Assembly: GCA_026645745.1 (NCBI GenBank)
Contig: JAPKMU010000002.1
Span: 1 to 47,525, forward strand
Direction of reading: 5' to 3'
From: Anaerolineae bacterium
GTDB lineage: Bacteria; Chloroflexota; Anaerolineae; Aggregatilineales; Phototrophicaceae
DNA: 47,525 nt
This document shows positions 34,796-42,326 of the stretch, piece after piece (the stretch's first letter is position 1; each line of letters begins with the position of its first letter). The translations under genes and the position numbers were made by a program. Under the pieces are notes generated by a model that searched no databases, had not been told where the DNA came from, and was given only the letters and a program-made list of their open reading frames with translations.

Positions 34796-35197
34796 ATGAT
34801 CCTGAATCCGACCCAAGTGAAAACGGCTGACCATAAACCAAACGTCAGTCTGCCGAACGCGCTGCTGCGAGTAGAAGCGTTGGCACTGCTCATCGGAGGT
34901 ATTTTGCTGTTTGCCCGAACGGGTGGGGCATGGTGGGTTTTTCTGGTATTTTTGTTCGTGCCCGATTTATCCGCAATTCCCTATGTGATCAACCTGCGTG
35001 TGGGTGCGATTTCCTACAATCTCGTTCACACCTATACAATCCCGTGTGTGATACTGATTGCTGCCTTGAGTAGCGAAAACACGGTATTCATTCAAATCGC
35101 CGCGATTTGGTTGGCGCACATCGGTATGGATCGGGCGATTGGCTATGGACTAAAATACGCCTCAGGATTCAAAGATACACACATGCAGCGAGTGTAG
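34796..35197 (+). CDS. DUF4260 family membrane protein
   Basis: A 133-residue protein from ATG 34796, six bases after GAGG. The DUF4260 signature is clear: FLFVPDLSAIPYVINLRVGAISYN, VHTYTIP, and WLAHIGMDRAIGYGLKYASGF followed by KDTH. About four helices are predicted. The family has no known function; it often sits next to TetR-type regulators. Its stop is three bases from the TetR start, so the regulator likely controls it through the operator upstream. Confidence 0.88.
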   Translation: MILNPTQVKTADHKPNVSLPNALLRVEALALLIGGILLFARTGGAWWVFLVFLFVPDLSAIPYVINLRVGAISYNLVHTYTIPCVILIAALSSENTVFIQIAAIWLAHIGMDRAIGYGLKYASGFKDTHMQRV

Positions 35198-35200
35198 CCG

Positions 35201-35782
35201 ATGCCTTACCCGTCACAAGTGCAGCGTGCAGACTTAATCGACAAAGCGCGTGAGCTGATCGAGTCTGAAGGGCTTGATCGGCTCACACTTCAATCCCTTG
35301 CGGCGGCGTTTGGGATAGCAGCCCCGTCGTTGTATCACCATTTCAAAAACAAAACGGCGCTGCTGGCTGCGGTCAACGCGGCGACCGCGAGCGCGTTGGT
35401 TGAAGCGATGCTTGCTGCTGCAAGTCAAGCAAGCGCTGAAGATCAAGCTGATCCCACATCCGCATTGATCCATATGCTGCACGGCTATCGAATGTTCGCG
35501 CACGCGCATCCGGTCACGTACAGCATGGTATTCGCAAACACCATGTCTGCACTGAAACCTGATCCCAAGACGGCTGAAGCGCTCGTGCTGCCGCTTCAAG
35601 AAATCATGGCACGTGTGGTTGGTGCGGCGAAGTCGCTGCCGGCACTGCGCGGCGGGTGGGCATTGGTACATGGTTTTGTGATGCTCGAACTTGCGGGGCA
35701 GTTTCAGCGCGGCGGCGATCTTGACAATGCATTTGAAACCGCAGTCCGTACTTACATGGACGGACTGCGGCAGCCTGAGTGA
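35201..35782 (+). CDS. TetR/AcrR family regulator with WHG-type C-terminal domain
   Basis: A 193-residue regulator. The N-terminal helix-turn-helix is RLTLQSLAAAFGIAAPSLYHHFKNK, and the C-terminal ligand domain contains GGWALVHGFVMLELAGQF, the WHG pattern of a TetR subgroup. It should repress the promoter at 34726-34754 by binding the palindromes at 34741-34774 and release on binding a small molecule. The gene converges with a histidine kinase gene seven bases away. Confidence 0.9.
   Translation: MPYPSQVQRADLIDKARELIESEGLDRLTLQSLAAAFGIAAPSLYHHFKNKTALLAAVNAATASALVEAMLAAASQASAEDQADPTSALIHMLHGYRMFAHAHPVTYSMVFANTMSALKPDPKTAEALVLPLQEIMARVVGAAKSLPALRGGWALVHGFVMLELAGQFQRGGDLDNAFETAVRTYMDGLRQPE
35739..35770. 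terminator. Perfect hairpin at the 3' end of tetR
   Basis: CCGCAGTCCGT (35739-35749) and its exact complement (35760-35770) form an 11-bp stem with a 10-base loop inside the last codons of tetR. No T tract follows on either strand, so classic termination is doubtful, but it sits at a convergent junction with no other terminator. Confidence 0.4.
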
Positions 35783-35789
35783 TTATCGA

Positions 35790-36947
35790 TTAAGCAGAGG
35801 GGGTCGGGTCGATGCCGTTCAGCGGCAGGTATACTGTGAACGTTGATCCCTTGCCGACTTCACTGGTAATTTCTAGCACGCCATCAAAACCATCGATCAA
35901 TGCTTTGACCGTTGCCAATCCCAAACCCGTCCCTATGATTCCGGAGGACTGCGCATTTGAGGCACGAAAGAAGGTCTCGCCAATACGCTCCAGCGCTTCT
36001 TTAGGGATGCCAATGCCTGAATCGCTGATTTGGATTACGGCTTGATCGCCCTTGCGTGTAATTTCTACGATGACGTTTCCACCGTTTGGCGTGTATTTGA
36101 CGGCATTTCCGACAAGATTATCAAGGATTCGCCGCAGCCCTTGATGGGTGGCGCGGACGGGTACATGGTGCTCTACCCCTTGAATATTGAGCGCGACCGC
36201 TTTTTCTTTTGCGTCGTACACAAACGTGTCAGCACTTTCGCGCGCAACCGTTGTTAAATCAAGCCGCTCAAGTGGTTGATCTGCGCGAGTTCGCGCTGCT
36301 GCAAGTGCTAACAAATCATTGATAAGTGCCAGCAGTGAGTCCATACGCTGCGAAAGCCGGTTTAGAATGTCCTGCTGCTGCGGTGTGAGTTCGCCGATTA
36401 AGCCCTGAAGCAGAACCCGCAGAAGACTCTGCGCGCCAACCACAGGTGAGCGCAGCTCGTGTGTCACGACGTGAACAAATTCGGTGCGCTGTTGATCCGA
36501 CTTTTGCAGAGCCTCATAGTGGAGCGCATGGCTGAGTGCCGAAGCTGCTTGATCCGCAAATTCACGCAGCCGCCATTCATCCGTGCCCGCAACTGCTTCC
36601 TGCGGGCAGATGCACAGCATCCCGATGAAGTTATCGGCTGCGAGCGGCGCGCAAGCCAGCGAGTGATCGCCTTTGATGCGCACGAATTCGCCGCTCAATA
36701 CCGCACGGTTGACATCATCGAGCGGTGTGATCGCAGTGCTGCATGCTCCTAACGTCGCAGCACACACCAATGTTCTTCCATCGGGATCGAGACGATAGAC
36801 GGCAGCGCCATCGGCGTTAAACGCCCGAAGCGCATGCTCAACAATGGTTTCCAGCACCTTTGCGGAAACTAAGGTGCTGTGAAACGCAGCGGAGGCATGA
36901 TAAAGCGCACTCCACGCTTCGGGCGGGATAGGATGCGAATCAGGCAT
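35790..36947 (-). CDS. GAF-domain sensor histidine kinase
   Basis: A 385-residue soluble kinase. ATG 36947 is chosen; it overlaps the response regulator stop by 8 bases. A GAF domain (about 25-150; VLETIVEHALRAFNADGAAVY) precedes the HisKA helix with phospho-acceptor H163 in HVVTHELRSPVVGAQ. The ATPase domain shows LDNLVGNAVKYTP (N box), ISDSGIGIPKEAL (G1), FFRAS (F box) and GTGLGLATVK (G2). It is the last gene of the hydrogenase operon and follows its probable partner receiver. No transmembrane segment is seen, so it senses an internal signal, possibly redox or H2-linked, by inference from context. Confidence 0.9.
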   Translation of the reverse strand: MPDSHPIPPEAWSALYHASAAFHSTLVSAKVLETIVEHALRAFNADGAAVYRLDPDGRTLVCAATLGACSTAITPLDDVNRAVLSGEFVRIKGDHSLACAPLAADNFIGMLCICPQEAVAGTDEWRLREFADQAASALSHALHYEALQKSDQQRTEFVHVVTHELRSPVVGAQSLLRVLLQGLIGELTPQQQDILNRLSQRMDSLLALINDLLALAAARTRADQPLERLDLTTVARESADTFVYDAKEKAVALNIQGVEHHVPVRATHQGLRRILDNLVGNAVKYTPNGGNVIVEITRKGDQAVIQISDSGIGIPKEALERIGETFFRASNAQSSGIIGTGLGLATVKALIDGFDGVLEITSEVGKGSTFTVYLPLNGIDPTPSA

Positions 36948-37347
36948 GCTGTTGAGTAAGCAGTTTTTCAACTGCCGGGAGCAGTTTGACCGCATCGACG
37001 GGTTTATCGAGGAACACGTCAACGGGCAGGTAATTCTCATCGGGCGCGAAACGATAGGGCATGGTCTCATGCACAGCGGTGAGCATGATGATCGGAACTG
37101 TCTTGTAGTCTTTATATTCCGAGTCTTCTTCAGGGCTGCGAAGAACCAGCGCCGTCTGGAAACCAGCAGTCGCAGTTTCCATCATCACGTCTAAGACGAT
37201 CAAGTTTGGCTTTTCGCGCTTCACCGCTTCTAACCCTTCAGTGCTGGAGCGAGCTTCAACGACCTGATAGCCCGCGCTTTCAAGGATCAAGCGTGCCGCT
37301 AGCGCAATATCGGGATCGTCGTCAATAATCAGAATCTTGTATGCCAT
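36940..37347 (-). CDS. Single-domain response regulator
   Basis: A 135-residue receiver without an output domain. The acidic pocket is D9/D10/D11, the phospho-acceptor is D53 in LIVLDVMMETATAGF, and the Lys is in FLDKPVDAVKLL. An insertion (LRSPEEDSEYKDYKT) before IIMLTAVHET lengthens the central loop. ATG 37347 is supported by GGAG seven bases upstream. It lies between the hydrogenase protease (1-base gap) and the kinase (8-base overlap), so all are on one transcript. Without a DNA-binding domain it must signal through protein contact or a phosphorelay. Confidence 0.9.
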   Translation of the reverse strand: MAYKILIIDDDPDIALAARLILESAGYQVVEARSSTEGLEAVKREKPNLIVLDVMMETATAGFQTALVLRSPEEDSEYKDYKTVPIIMLTAVHETMPYRFAPDENYLPVDVFLDKPVDAVKLLPAVEKLLTQQHA

Positions 37348-37348
37348 G

Positions 37349-37819
37349 TTACATCTCCAATTGGAGTCGCAAAGTTTCTTCAATGGCGGCGCAAACCGCT
37401 GGAACCGCTGACGTGACCGCCTCGCTGAGTCCAATTTCCCAACCGATTTCTTCCGGCTGAATGCCAAAGATAAATATCTGCGGTGGGAGCATGTTCATCG
37501 CTTCACCGAGCGCGAGTGCCTCGGACAATCCGGCATAGTGCATTGTGCCGCGCAAGTGCATATCGCGCGCTTCCAACCGCACTTGATCGGGCGAGAAGCG
37601 CCGCCAAGTCCCCGGCGCTTCTCCCATTTCAGCCGCATCAATAATTATTGCACAGTCTCTGCCTTCTAGCAGCAGCACCGTTTCTAAGCCGGCTGTGCCG
37701 CCGTCGATCAGCGTTACATCCGGTAGTGGTTTATCCTGAAGCGCCTGAAGAACCGCCGCGCCGACTCCATCGTCGCCGCGCAGTGGATTCCCAAGCGCTA
37801 GGATGAGCGTATTTGTCAC
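37349..37819 (-). CDS. [NiFe] hydrogenase maturation protease
   Basis: A 156-residue protein of the HyaD/HybD/HycI family. The N-terminal LILALGNPLRGDDGVGAAVLQAL is the family signature, with the conserved Asp that contacts nickel. LIDGGTAGLETVLLLEGRDCAIIIDA supplies the second acidic ligand, and RGTMHYAGLSEALAL the His region. It cleaves the short C-terminal peptide of the large subunit after nickel insertion; the large-subunit gene upstream (13-base gap) has a matching C-terminal extension. Confidence 0.93.
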   Translation of the reverse strand: MTNTLILALGNPLRGDDGVGAAVLQALQDKPLPDVTLIDGGTAGLETVLLLEGRDCAIIIDAAEMGEAPGTWRRFSPDQVRLEARDMHLRGTMHYAGLSEALALGEAMNMLPPQIFIFGIQPEEIGWEIGLSEAVTSAVPAVCAAIEETLRLQLEM

Positions 37820-37832
37820 CGTCGCTCGACCC

Positions 37833-39119
37833 TTACTCGAACTTCACATCAAGCAGGTGCGTCGAACATGAGATGCACGGATCATAAGCGCGCACGAGCA
37901 TTTCCAGCGCCAGCGTTATATCCTGCTGTGAGCGATCCAAAATCGTAGGGACAAGTCCGCGCATATCCGCTTCGATGTTGGCGAGGTTTTGTCCGGTCGG
38001 GATGATGCAGTTCGCGCCGACAACCTTTCCATCTTCAATGGTGTATTCGTGGAACAGCGTCCCGCGCGGCACGTCCGCTGCACCTGCGCCTGTTCCTGAC
38101 ATGCGGGTTGGCGGGGCAGGCGGCTCTGGCTTGATCCCACGCACCAGCAGTTGATCGATGATCCCAATTGCATCTTCGATGCAGTGGACGATCTCGACAA
38201 CCTGTGCCGCTGTATTCATATACGGATTCACGGTGATCGGCTGCAAACCGAGCGCTGCCGCTGCATCTTTCGCTTTCGGATGCAGTTGATTGTAGTTGAC
38301 GTTGAAGCGTGCCAGCGCGCCCACCATATACGATTGACGCTGATTCTTTGTGTGTTTGGCGGACGAATGTGGGACGATCTGCTCGTTTGTGACTTGGCGA
38401 TATTCAGAAATATCCCATGTTCCGCCGTCCGTGCTGGCGATCACGCCGTCGATGAAGCAGTATTCATCGTCTTTGTGGAGCGCGATGTATTCGGTGTCGC
38501 GCTCGAATGCCGGGAATTTGAGCGTCGAGAACAATTCGACAGTCGCTTCATAGTCGGGGCGCATGGCAATCAGCCGTTCACGGATTTCGCGCAGTTCTGC
38601 GAGTTTCGGGAATGCGGTGAAACCTCCAACCGTCATCGCGATTGGGTGGGTGTGACGTCCGCAGATTGCCTTACACAGGTCGCCCGCTACTTTCTTCATG
38701 CGGAGTGCCCGCAGTACGACATCCGGCGCGCTTTTCGCCAACGGGATCACACTGCCCACGCCGAGGAAGTCCGGTGCGATCAGCATATAAGCGTGTAGGA
38801 TATGGCTGTCCAAGATTTCGCCGTGGAAGTTCAGCTTACGCAGCATCACGGTTTGCGGGCTGGGTGTGATTGCCAGCGCGCGTTCGGTGGCACGCAGCGA
38901 TGCCGTCGCATGACCCACCGCACAAATGCCGCAGATGCGGGAGGTGATGTGGGAGGACTCATCGTATGGGCGACCACGCAGCATCGCTTCAAAAAAGCGC
39001 GGAGTTTCGACGATTTGCAGCTCACACTGCTTGAGTTCGCCGTTCTGCACGTCCACGACGATATTCCCATGCCCTTCTACGCGGGTGAGGTGATGAACGT
39101 CTACTTTCACCGTAGTCAT
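37833..39119 (-). CDS. hydA: Group 3b [NiFe] hydrogenase large (alpha) subunit
   Basis: A 428-residue catalytic subunit. The N-terminal nickel ligands are in SRICGICAVGHATAS (RxCGxCxxxH), and the C-terminal ligands are in YDPCISCSTH. After H421 come seven residues (LLDVKFE), the peptide removed by the maturation protease. Subunit order and partner sequences (HydB-HydG-HydD) place it in the soluble NAD(P)-linked sulfhydrogenase group, which interconverts H2 and NADPH and can reduce sulfur. Its ATG overlaps the small-subunit TGA. Confidence 0.94.
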   Translation of the reverse strand: MTTVKVDVHHLTRVEGHGNIVVDVQNGELKQCELQIVETPRFFEAMLRGRPYDESSHITSRICGICAVGHATASLRATERALAITPSPQTVMLRKLNFHGEILDSHILHAYMLIAPDFLGVGSVIPLAKSAPDVVLRALRMKKVAGDLCKAICGRHTHPIAMTVGGFTAFPKLAELREIRERLIAMRPDYEATVELFSTLKFPAFERDTEYIALHKDDEYCFIDGVIASTDGGTWDISEYRQVTNEQIVPHSSAKHTKNQRQSYMVGALARFNVNYNQLHPKAKDAAAALGLQPITVNPYMNTAAQVVEIVHCIEDAIGIIDQLLVRGIKPEPPAPPTRMSGTGAGAADVPRGTLFHEYTIEDGKVVGANCIIPTGQNLANIEADMRGLVPTILDRSQQDITLALEMLVRAYDPCISCSTHLLDVKFE

Positions 39120-39868
39120 TGGGCCGCCCCTTCTTTTTCCATTTGCTGGTAGGTCAGGAACATTGTCATCTTCGCATCAATTTGATCTTCCGTCATGCCG
39201 CGTTCGCGCAGGGCATTTTTCAATGATGCCACATTACCATGGGGAACGAGACCGCGGCAGCCTTCGCAGCCGTCGCCATAAGTTGGGCAGATTGCGTCGC
39301 AGCCCGCACGGGTGATCGGACCCAGACATGTCTTGCCGCGCAAGAACATGCACACATTTTCTTTGAGCTTACATTCGATGCACAGCGGGTAGTCAGGGAT
39401 GTACGGCATGCGCCCTTGTAGTAGATGGGTCACGGCGGTGACGAATTCTTTTTTGTCAATTGGACAACCGGGGATTTCTGCATCTACTTTGACGACCGCG
39501 CCGATCGGACGCGCAGGATAAGTGTCAAACCAGTCTTTCTTTTCACCGTACACGTATTCGCGCACACTTTCGAGTTCCTGACGATTGCGAATCGCGTTGA
39601 TGCCTCCCAGATGTGCGCAAGCGCCAAGGGTTACAACATAGGTCGCGCGTTCACGGATTTCGCGAATGCGTGCCTCATCAGATGGGCGGGTACATGAGCC
39701 TTCGATAAAGGCAATGGCGTAATCTTCGCCCTTTTCGGACATGGCTTCGCGGAACTGTACGATTTCGACCACATCGAGAAGCTCAGGATGATCCTGAAGC
39801 GAGTCGACGACGGTTAGCTGGCAGCCTTCACAGCTTGTGAATTCAAAAAATGCAATTTTAGGCTTCAT
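39116..39868 (-). CDS. hydD: Hydrogenase small (delta) subunit
   Basis: A 250-residue electron-transfer subunit with no Tat signal, as expected for a cytoplasmic group 3 enzyme. The proximal cluster ligands are FTSCEGCQLTV, LGACAHLGG and EIPGCPIDK. The C-terminal Cys array LCIECKLKENVC, KTCLGPITRAGCDAICP and CEGCRG holds further Fe-S clusters. ATG 39868 is chosen: it has GGAGG upstream and overlaps the hydG stop (ATGA). It passes electrons between the NiFe site and the HydG/HydB diaphorase pair. Confidence 0.94.
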   Translation of the reverse strand: MKPKIAFFEFTSCEGCQLTVVDSLQDHPELLDVVEIVQFREAMSEKGEDYAIAFIEGSCTRPSDEARIREIRERATYVVTLGACAHLGGINAIRNRQELESVREYVYGEKKDWFDTYPARPIGAVVKVDAEIPGCPIDKKEFVTAVTHLLQGRMPYIPDYPLCIECKLKENVCMFLRGKTCLGPITRAGCDAICPTYGDGCEGCRGLVPHGNVASLKNALRERGMTEDQIDAKMTMFLTYQQMEKEGAAQ

Positions 39869-40719
39869 GCGAAAGCCTCCTCTAAGTGTTTCACTTCCGC
39901 ATACGAGAATGCGGGACCCTTTTGACAGGTGTAGATGTGATGCATCTGGCAGTGTCCGCATTTGCCGACGCCGCATTTCATCTGGCGTTCAAAGCTCATC
40001 CAAATGTTGCCTTCCGCAATACCCTTTGCCAAAAGCTCGATCAGCACAAAGCGATACATGACAGGCGGACCGACAACAGCGGCGATGGTATTGCGCGGGT
40101 GGAAGTTAATACGCGGGATCAGTGTGGTAATCACGCCGACATTTCCATTCCAGTCAGGCGCAGGGCGATCAATTGTAACGTGAAATTCGATGTCGCCGCG
40201 TTCCTGCCACTGACGCATATCGTCTTGGAATAGGAACTCCTGCGGGCTGCGCGTCCCGTAGAGGATGGCAATGCGCCCATATTTACCGCGTTGATCCAGC
40301 ACTTCATTAATCAACGAACGGAGCGGCGCAAGTCCAAGACCGCCCGCCACAAAGATAATGTCTTTCCCACGAAAACGTTCAATTGGGAAGCCGCGACCGA
40401 ACGGACCGCGAACGCCGATCATGCTGCCCGGTGCGAGGCTGTGGAGAGCATTGGTCAGCTTACCAACGCGGCGCACGCACAATTCAAACGTGCCATCGCT
40501 ACGCGCGGGGCTAGAGCAAACACTGATTGGCGCTTCGCCGACGCCGAGGATTGAGACTTCAAGGAATTGACCGGGACGATGCGCAATTGAGTAGCCGCTC
40601 GGCAGTTCGATCTTGAACCATTTTTCCAGCCTTGTGAACTGCTTGGTTTCGATCACGCGTGCCGGAGTGGGTATGTAGATCGAGCTGTTCTCTAGGGTTT
40701 CTTTTAGTAGTGTTGTCAT
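39865..40719 (-). CDS. hydG: Hydrogenase gamma subunit (FAD/NAD(P)-binding)
   Basis: A 284-residue ferredoxin-NADP reductase-like protein. RPGQFLEVSILGVGEAPISV is the flavin-binding strand, and VAGGLGLAPLRSLINEVL the NAD(P) loop. The C-terminal CGVGKCGHCQ with a later Cys (YTC) binds a [2Fe-2S] cluster, as in dihydroorotate dehydrogenase electron-transfer subunits. It exchanges electrons with NAD(P)H in the group 3b complex. ATG 40719 has GAGG eight bases upstream; a longer open frame runs into hydB and is not needed. Confidence 0.93.
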   Translation of the reverse strand: MTTLLKETLENSSIYIPTPARVIETKQFTRLEKWFKIELPSGYSIAHRPGQFLEVSILGVGEAPISVCSSPARSDGTFELCVRRVGKLTNALHSLAPGSMIGVRGPFGRGFPIERFRGKDIIFVAGGLGLAPLRSLINEVLDQRGKYGRIAILYGTRSPQEFLFQDDMRQWQERGDIEFHVTIDRPAPDWNGNVGVITTLIPRINFHPRNTIAAVVGPPVMYRFVLIELLAKGIAEGNIWMSFERQMKCGVGKCGHCQMHHIYTCQKGPAFSYAEVKHLEEAFA

Positions 40720-40729
40720 CGCTTTATCC

Positions 40730-41389
40730 TCAGCCCGGCACCTGCGCGGCAATTTCGGCTTTGATCCGCTGCGCGTGCAGACGGTTGAATGTATCGACCG
40801 GAGTAATGTGAACCGGACAAGATTGCGCACAGCGTCCACAGCCGACACAACCCATTAAGCCATAGGCTTCGTACTGATATTTACCTTTACGCATGAAGCG
40901 GTGACGCAGCCGGCGAGCGCGTGAACTCCGGAAGTTATGACCTCCTGCCACAACCGCGAACTTCTCGATTAGGCAGCTATCCCATGCGCGGACACGTTTC
41001 CCGTTTGTGAGTGTAAGATCAACTTCATCCGTCACATCAAAACAATAGCAGGTGGGGCAGACTTTTGTGCATTGCCCGCACGCGAGACAAATGTCTCCGA
41101 GTTCGTCCCACACCGTGGTTTTTGCCGTAGCGGCAAGCAGGTCAGGCAGTTCTGTAACATCGAAGTTCAGGCGATATTCAAAGTGCTTCCACTTTTCCGC
41201 CATCACCTCGTTAATTCTTTGGTAGTCGGCGTCCCGAGGTTCCCAGAATCCGGTGAATCCGCCGATGAGCGCTTCACCACGCTCCGACCCGATATCGACG
41301 GCGTAGCGGTCGCCGAGATCGGTCAGGTGAATATCGAACTGCTCAGGAACCGAAAGCGTTCCCATGCTCTTGCAAAACGCATGCTCCAT
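40730..41389 (-). CDS. hydB: Hydrogenase beta subunit, 3' fragment of frameshifted hydB
   Basis: A 219-residue frame that begins at an internal ATG and carries the ferredoxin part of HydB: HAFCKSMGTL, CLACGQCTKVCPTCYC and CVGCGRCAQSCPVH, the ligands for two [4Fe-4S] clusters. HydB bridges the HydG flavoprotein and the small subunit. It lacks the N-terminal half, which is in another frame just upstream and overlaps by 67 bases. Adding one G near 41386-41387 gives VEWEHAFCKSMG and a full HydB of about 348 residues. No ribosome site precedes the internal ATG, so independent translation is unlikely. Confidence 0.85.
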   Translation of the reverse strand: MEHAFCKSMGTLSVPEQFDIHLTDLGDRYAVDIGSERGEALIGGFTGFWEPRDADYQRINEVMAEKWKHFEYRLNFDVTELPDLLAATAKTTVWDELGDICLACGQCTKVCPTCYCFDVTDEVDLTLTNGKRVRAWDSCLIEKFAVVAGGHNFRSSRARRLRHRFMRKGKYQYEAYGLMGCVGCGRCAQSCPVHITPVDTFNRLHAQRIKAEIAAQVPG

Positions 41390-41775
41390 TCGACGCTAAC
41401 CCATACCGTTTTGTCTCGCCGTGCCTGATAATGCTGGTCGGCGTAGCCAGTGTTATGAATCTTGTCAAGGAGCATCAACGAATGCATGTCACAGGTGTGG
41501 ACGGCGAAGATAATGGTAGGTGGAATGTCCTCGATGATGGGATTCATTTCCATCGTCTTGGCATTGAAACTGAACAGCTCTTCGCGCGGCGGAAGGAGAT
41601 ATTTCTTCGGGGGTAAAACACTGGTTGGATACTGGAGCGTTATTACTTCTCCAGCCTCAACCGCGCCGTAAATATACTGACCGTACTCTTCTTTGGGGGC
41701 TACAATGCGGTGCGTGGTATGTAATCGATCCACCCACGCCTGAAATAAGTGCTTCGGAAGAATCTTTAGGCTCAC
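41323..41775 (-). CDS. hydB: Hydrogenase beta subunit, 5' fragment of frameshifted hydB
   Basis: A 150-residue frame holding the N-terminal domain of HydB (LPPREELFSFNAKTMEMNP, IIFAVHTCDMHSLMLLDKI). It has a real ribosome site, GGAGG five bases before a GTG start, so it is the true start of the hydrogenase operon. Sensible homology ends near WVSVEW; the last 20 residues (SMRFARAWERF...) are out-of-frame sequence overlapping the 3' fragment. Either a single-base sequence error or a real mutation that would cost the enzyme its diaphorase coupling. Confidence 0.8.
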   Translation of the reverse strand: MSLKILPKHLFQAWVDRLHTTHRIVAPKEEYGQYIYGAVEAGEVITLQYPTSVLPPKKYLLPPREELFSFNAKTMEMNPIIEDIPPTIIFAVHTCDMHSLMLLDKIHNTGYADQHYQARRDKTVWVSVEWSMRFARAWERFRFLSSSIFT

Positions 41776-41933
41776 TAGAACCTCCGGACAACATTTAACC
41801 TAACTTTAAATGAAGCATACTAACGGTAAAATCTGGGATGCAGTGATATTTGCAATCGAGTTTTACGCGGTTGTCACCTTTTTTTGTGATTAACCCCTGT
41901 GTAATCTCTGCTAGGGTCTGAAGGGAAAAAATA

Positions 41934-42326
41934 ATGCACGAGCTGTCGATTGCGCACAGCTTGGTCGAAGTCGCAAGCAAGGCAGCGCTGAACGCAGATG
42001 CGGGGCATGTTGCACGCGTGCATTTGCGCCTTGGGCTGTTAGCGGGAGTGGAGAAGGACGCGCTCCTATTCTGTTATGATATTGCCGCAGAAGGAACTGT
42101 TCTCGAAGGATCGACCCTCGAAATCGAAGAACTCCCTGTGATTGTTCACTGTGCAGCGTGTGGTGTGGATACAACGCTTGACACGATCCAGCGGTTCGCT
42201 TGTGGGAACTGCGGAGCACTGACAGGGGATATTCGGCAGGGAAAAGAATTGTCCATCGATTATCTGGAATTGGAGACAGAGGATGCAGCCGAGAATATTG
42301 CAGATTCAGCAGAGCGTGCTGAGTAA
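41934..42326 (+). CDS. hypA: Hydrogenase nickel incorporation protein HypA
   Basis: A 130-residue protein. The N-terminal MHELSIAHSLV contains the nickel-binding His2-Glu3. The zinc site is two CxxC pairs, HCAACG and ACGNCG, about 20 residues apart. HypA delivers nickel to the large subunit with HypB. AAGGG eight bases upstream supports the start. It diverges from hydB across a 158-base region, and overlaps hypB by 44 bases. The 158-base gap shows no clear promoter that I would assign. Confidence 0.94.
   Translation: MHELSIAHSLVEVASKAALNADAGHVARVHLRLGLLAGVEKDALLFCYDIAAEGTVLEGSTLEIEELPVIVHCAACGVDTTLDTIQRFACGNCGALTGDIRQGKELSIDYLELETEDAAENIADSAERAE

Noticed and set aside
38151-38798. 215-codon plus-strand frame inside the hydrogenase large subunit gene
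   Set aside because: Antisense to a strongly conserved enzyme; no support of its own.
41380-41395. Programmed -1 frameshift in hydB
   Set aside because: There is no slippery heptamer or downstream structure, and other group 3b hydB genes are known as single frames.
41776-41933. FNR/CRP-type palindrome in the hydB-hypA divergent region
   Set aside because: TTGTGAT is present at 41884 but no matching second half-site is found at the expected spacing.
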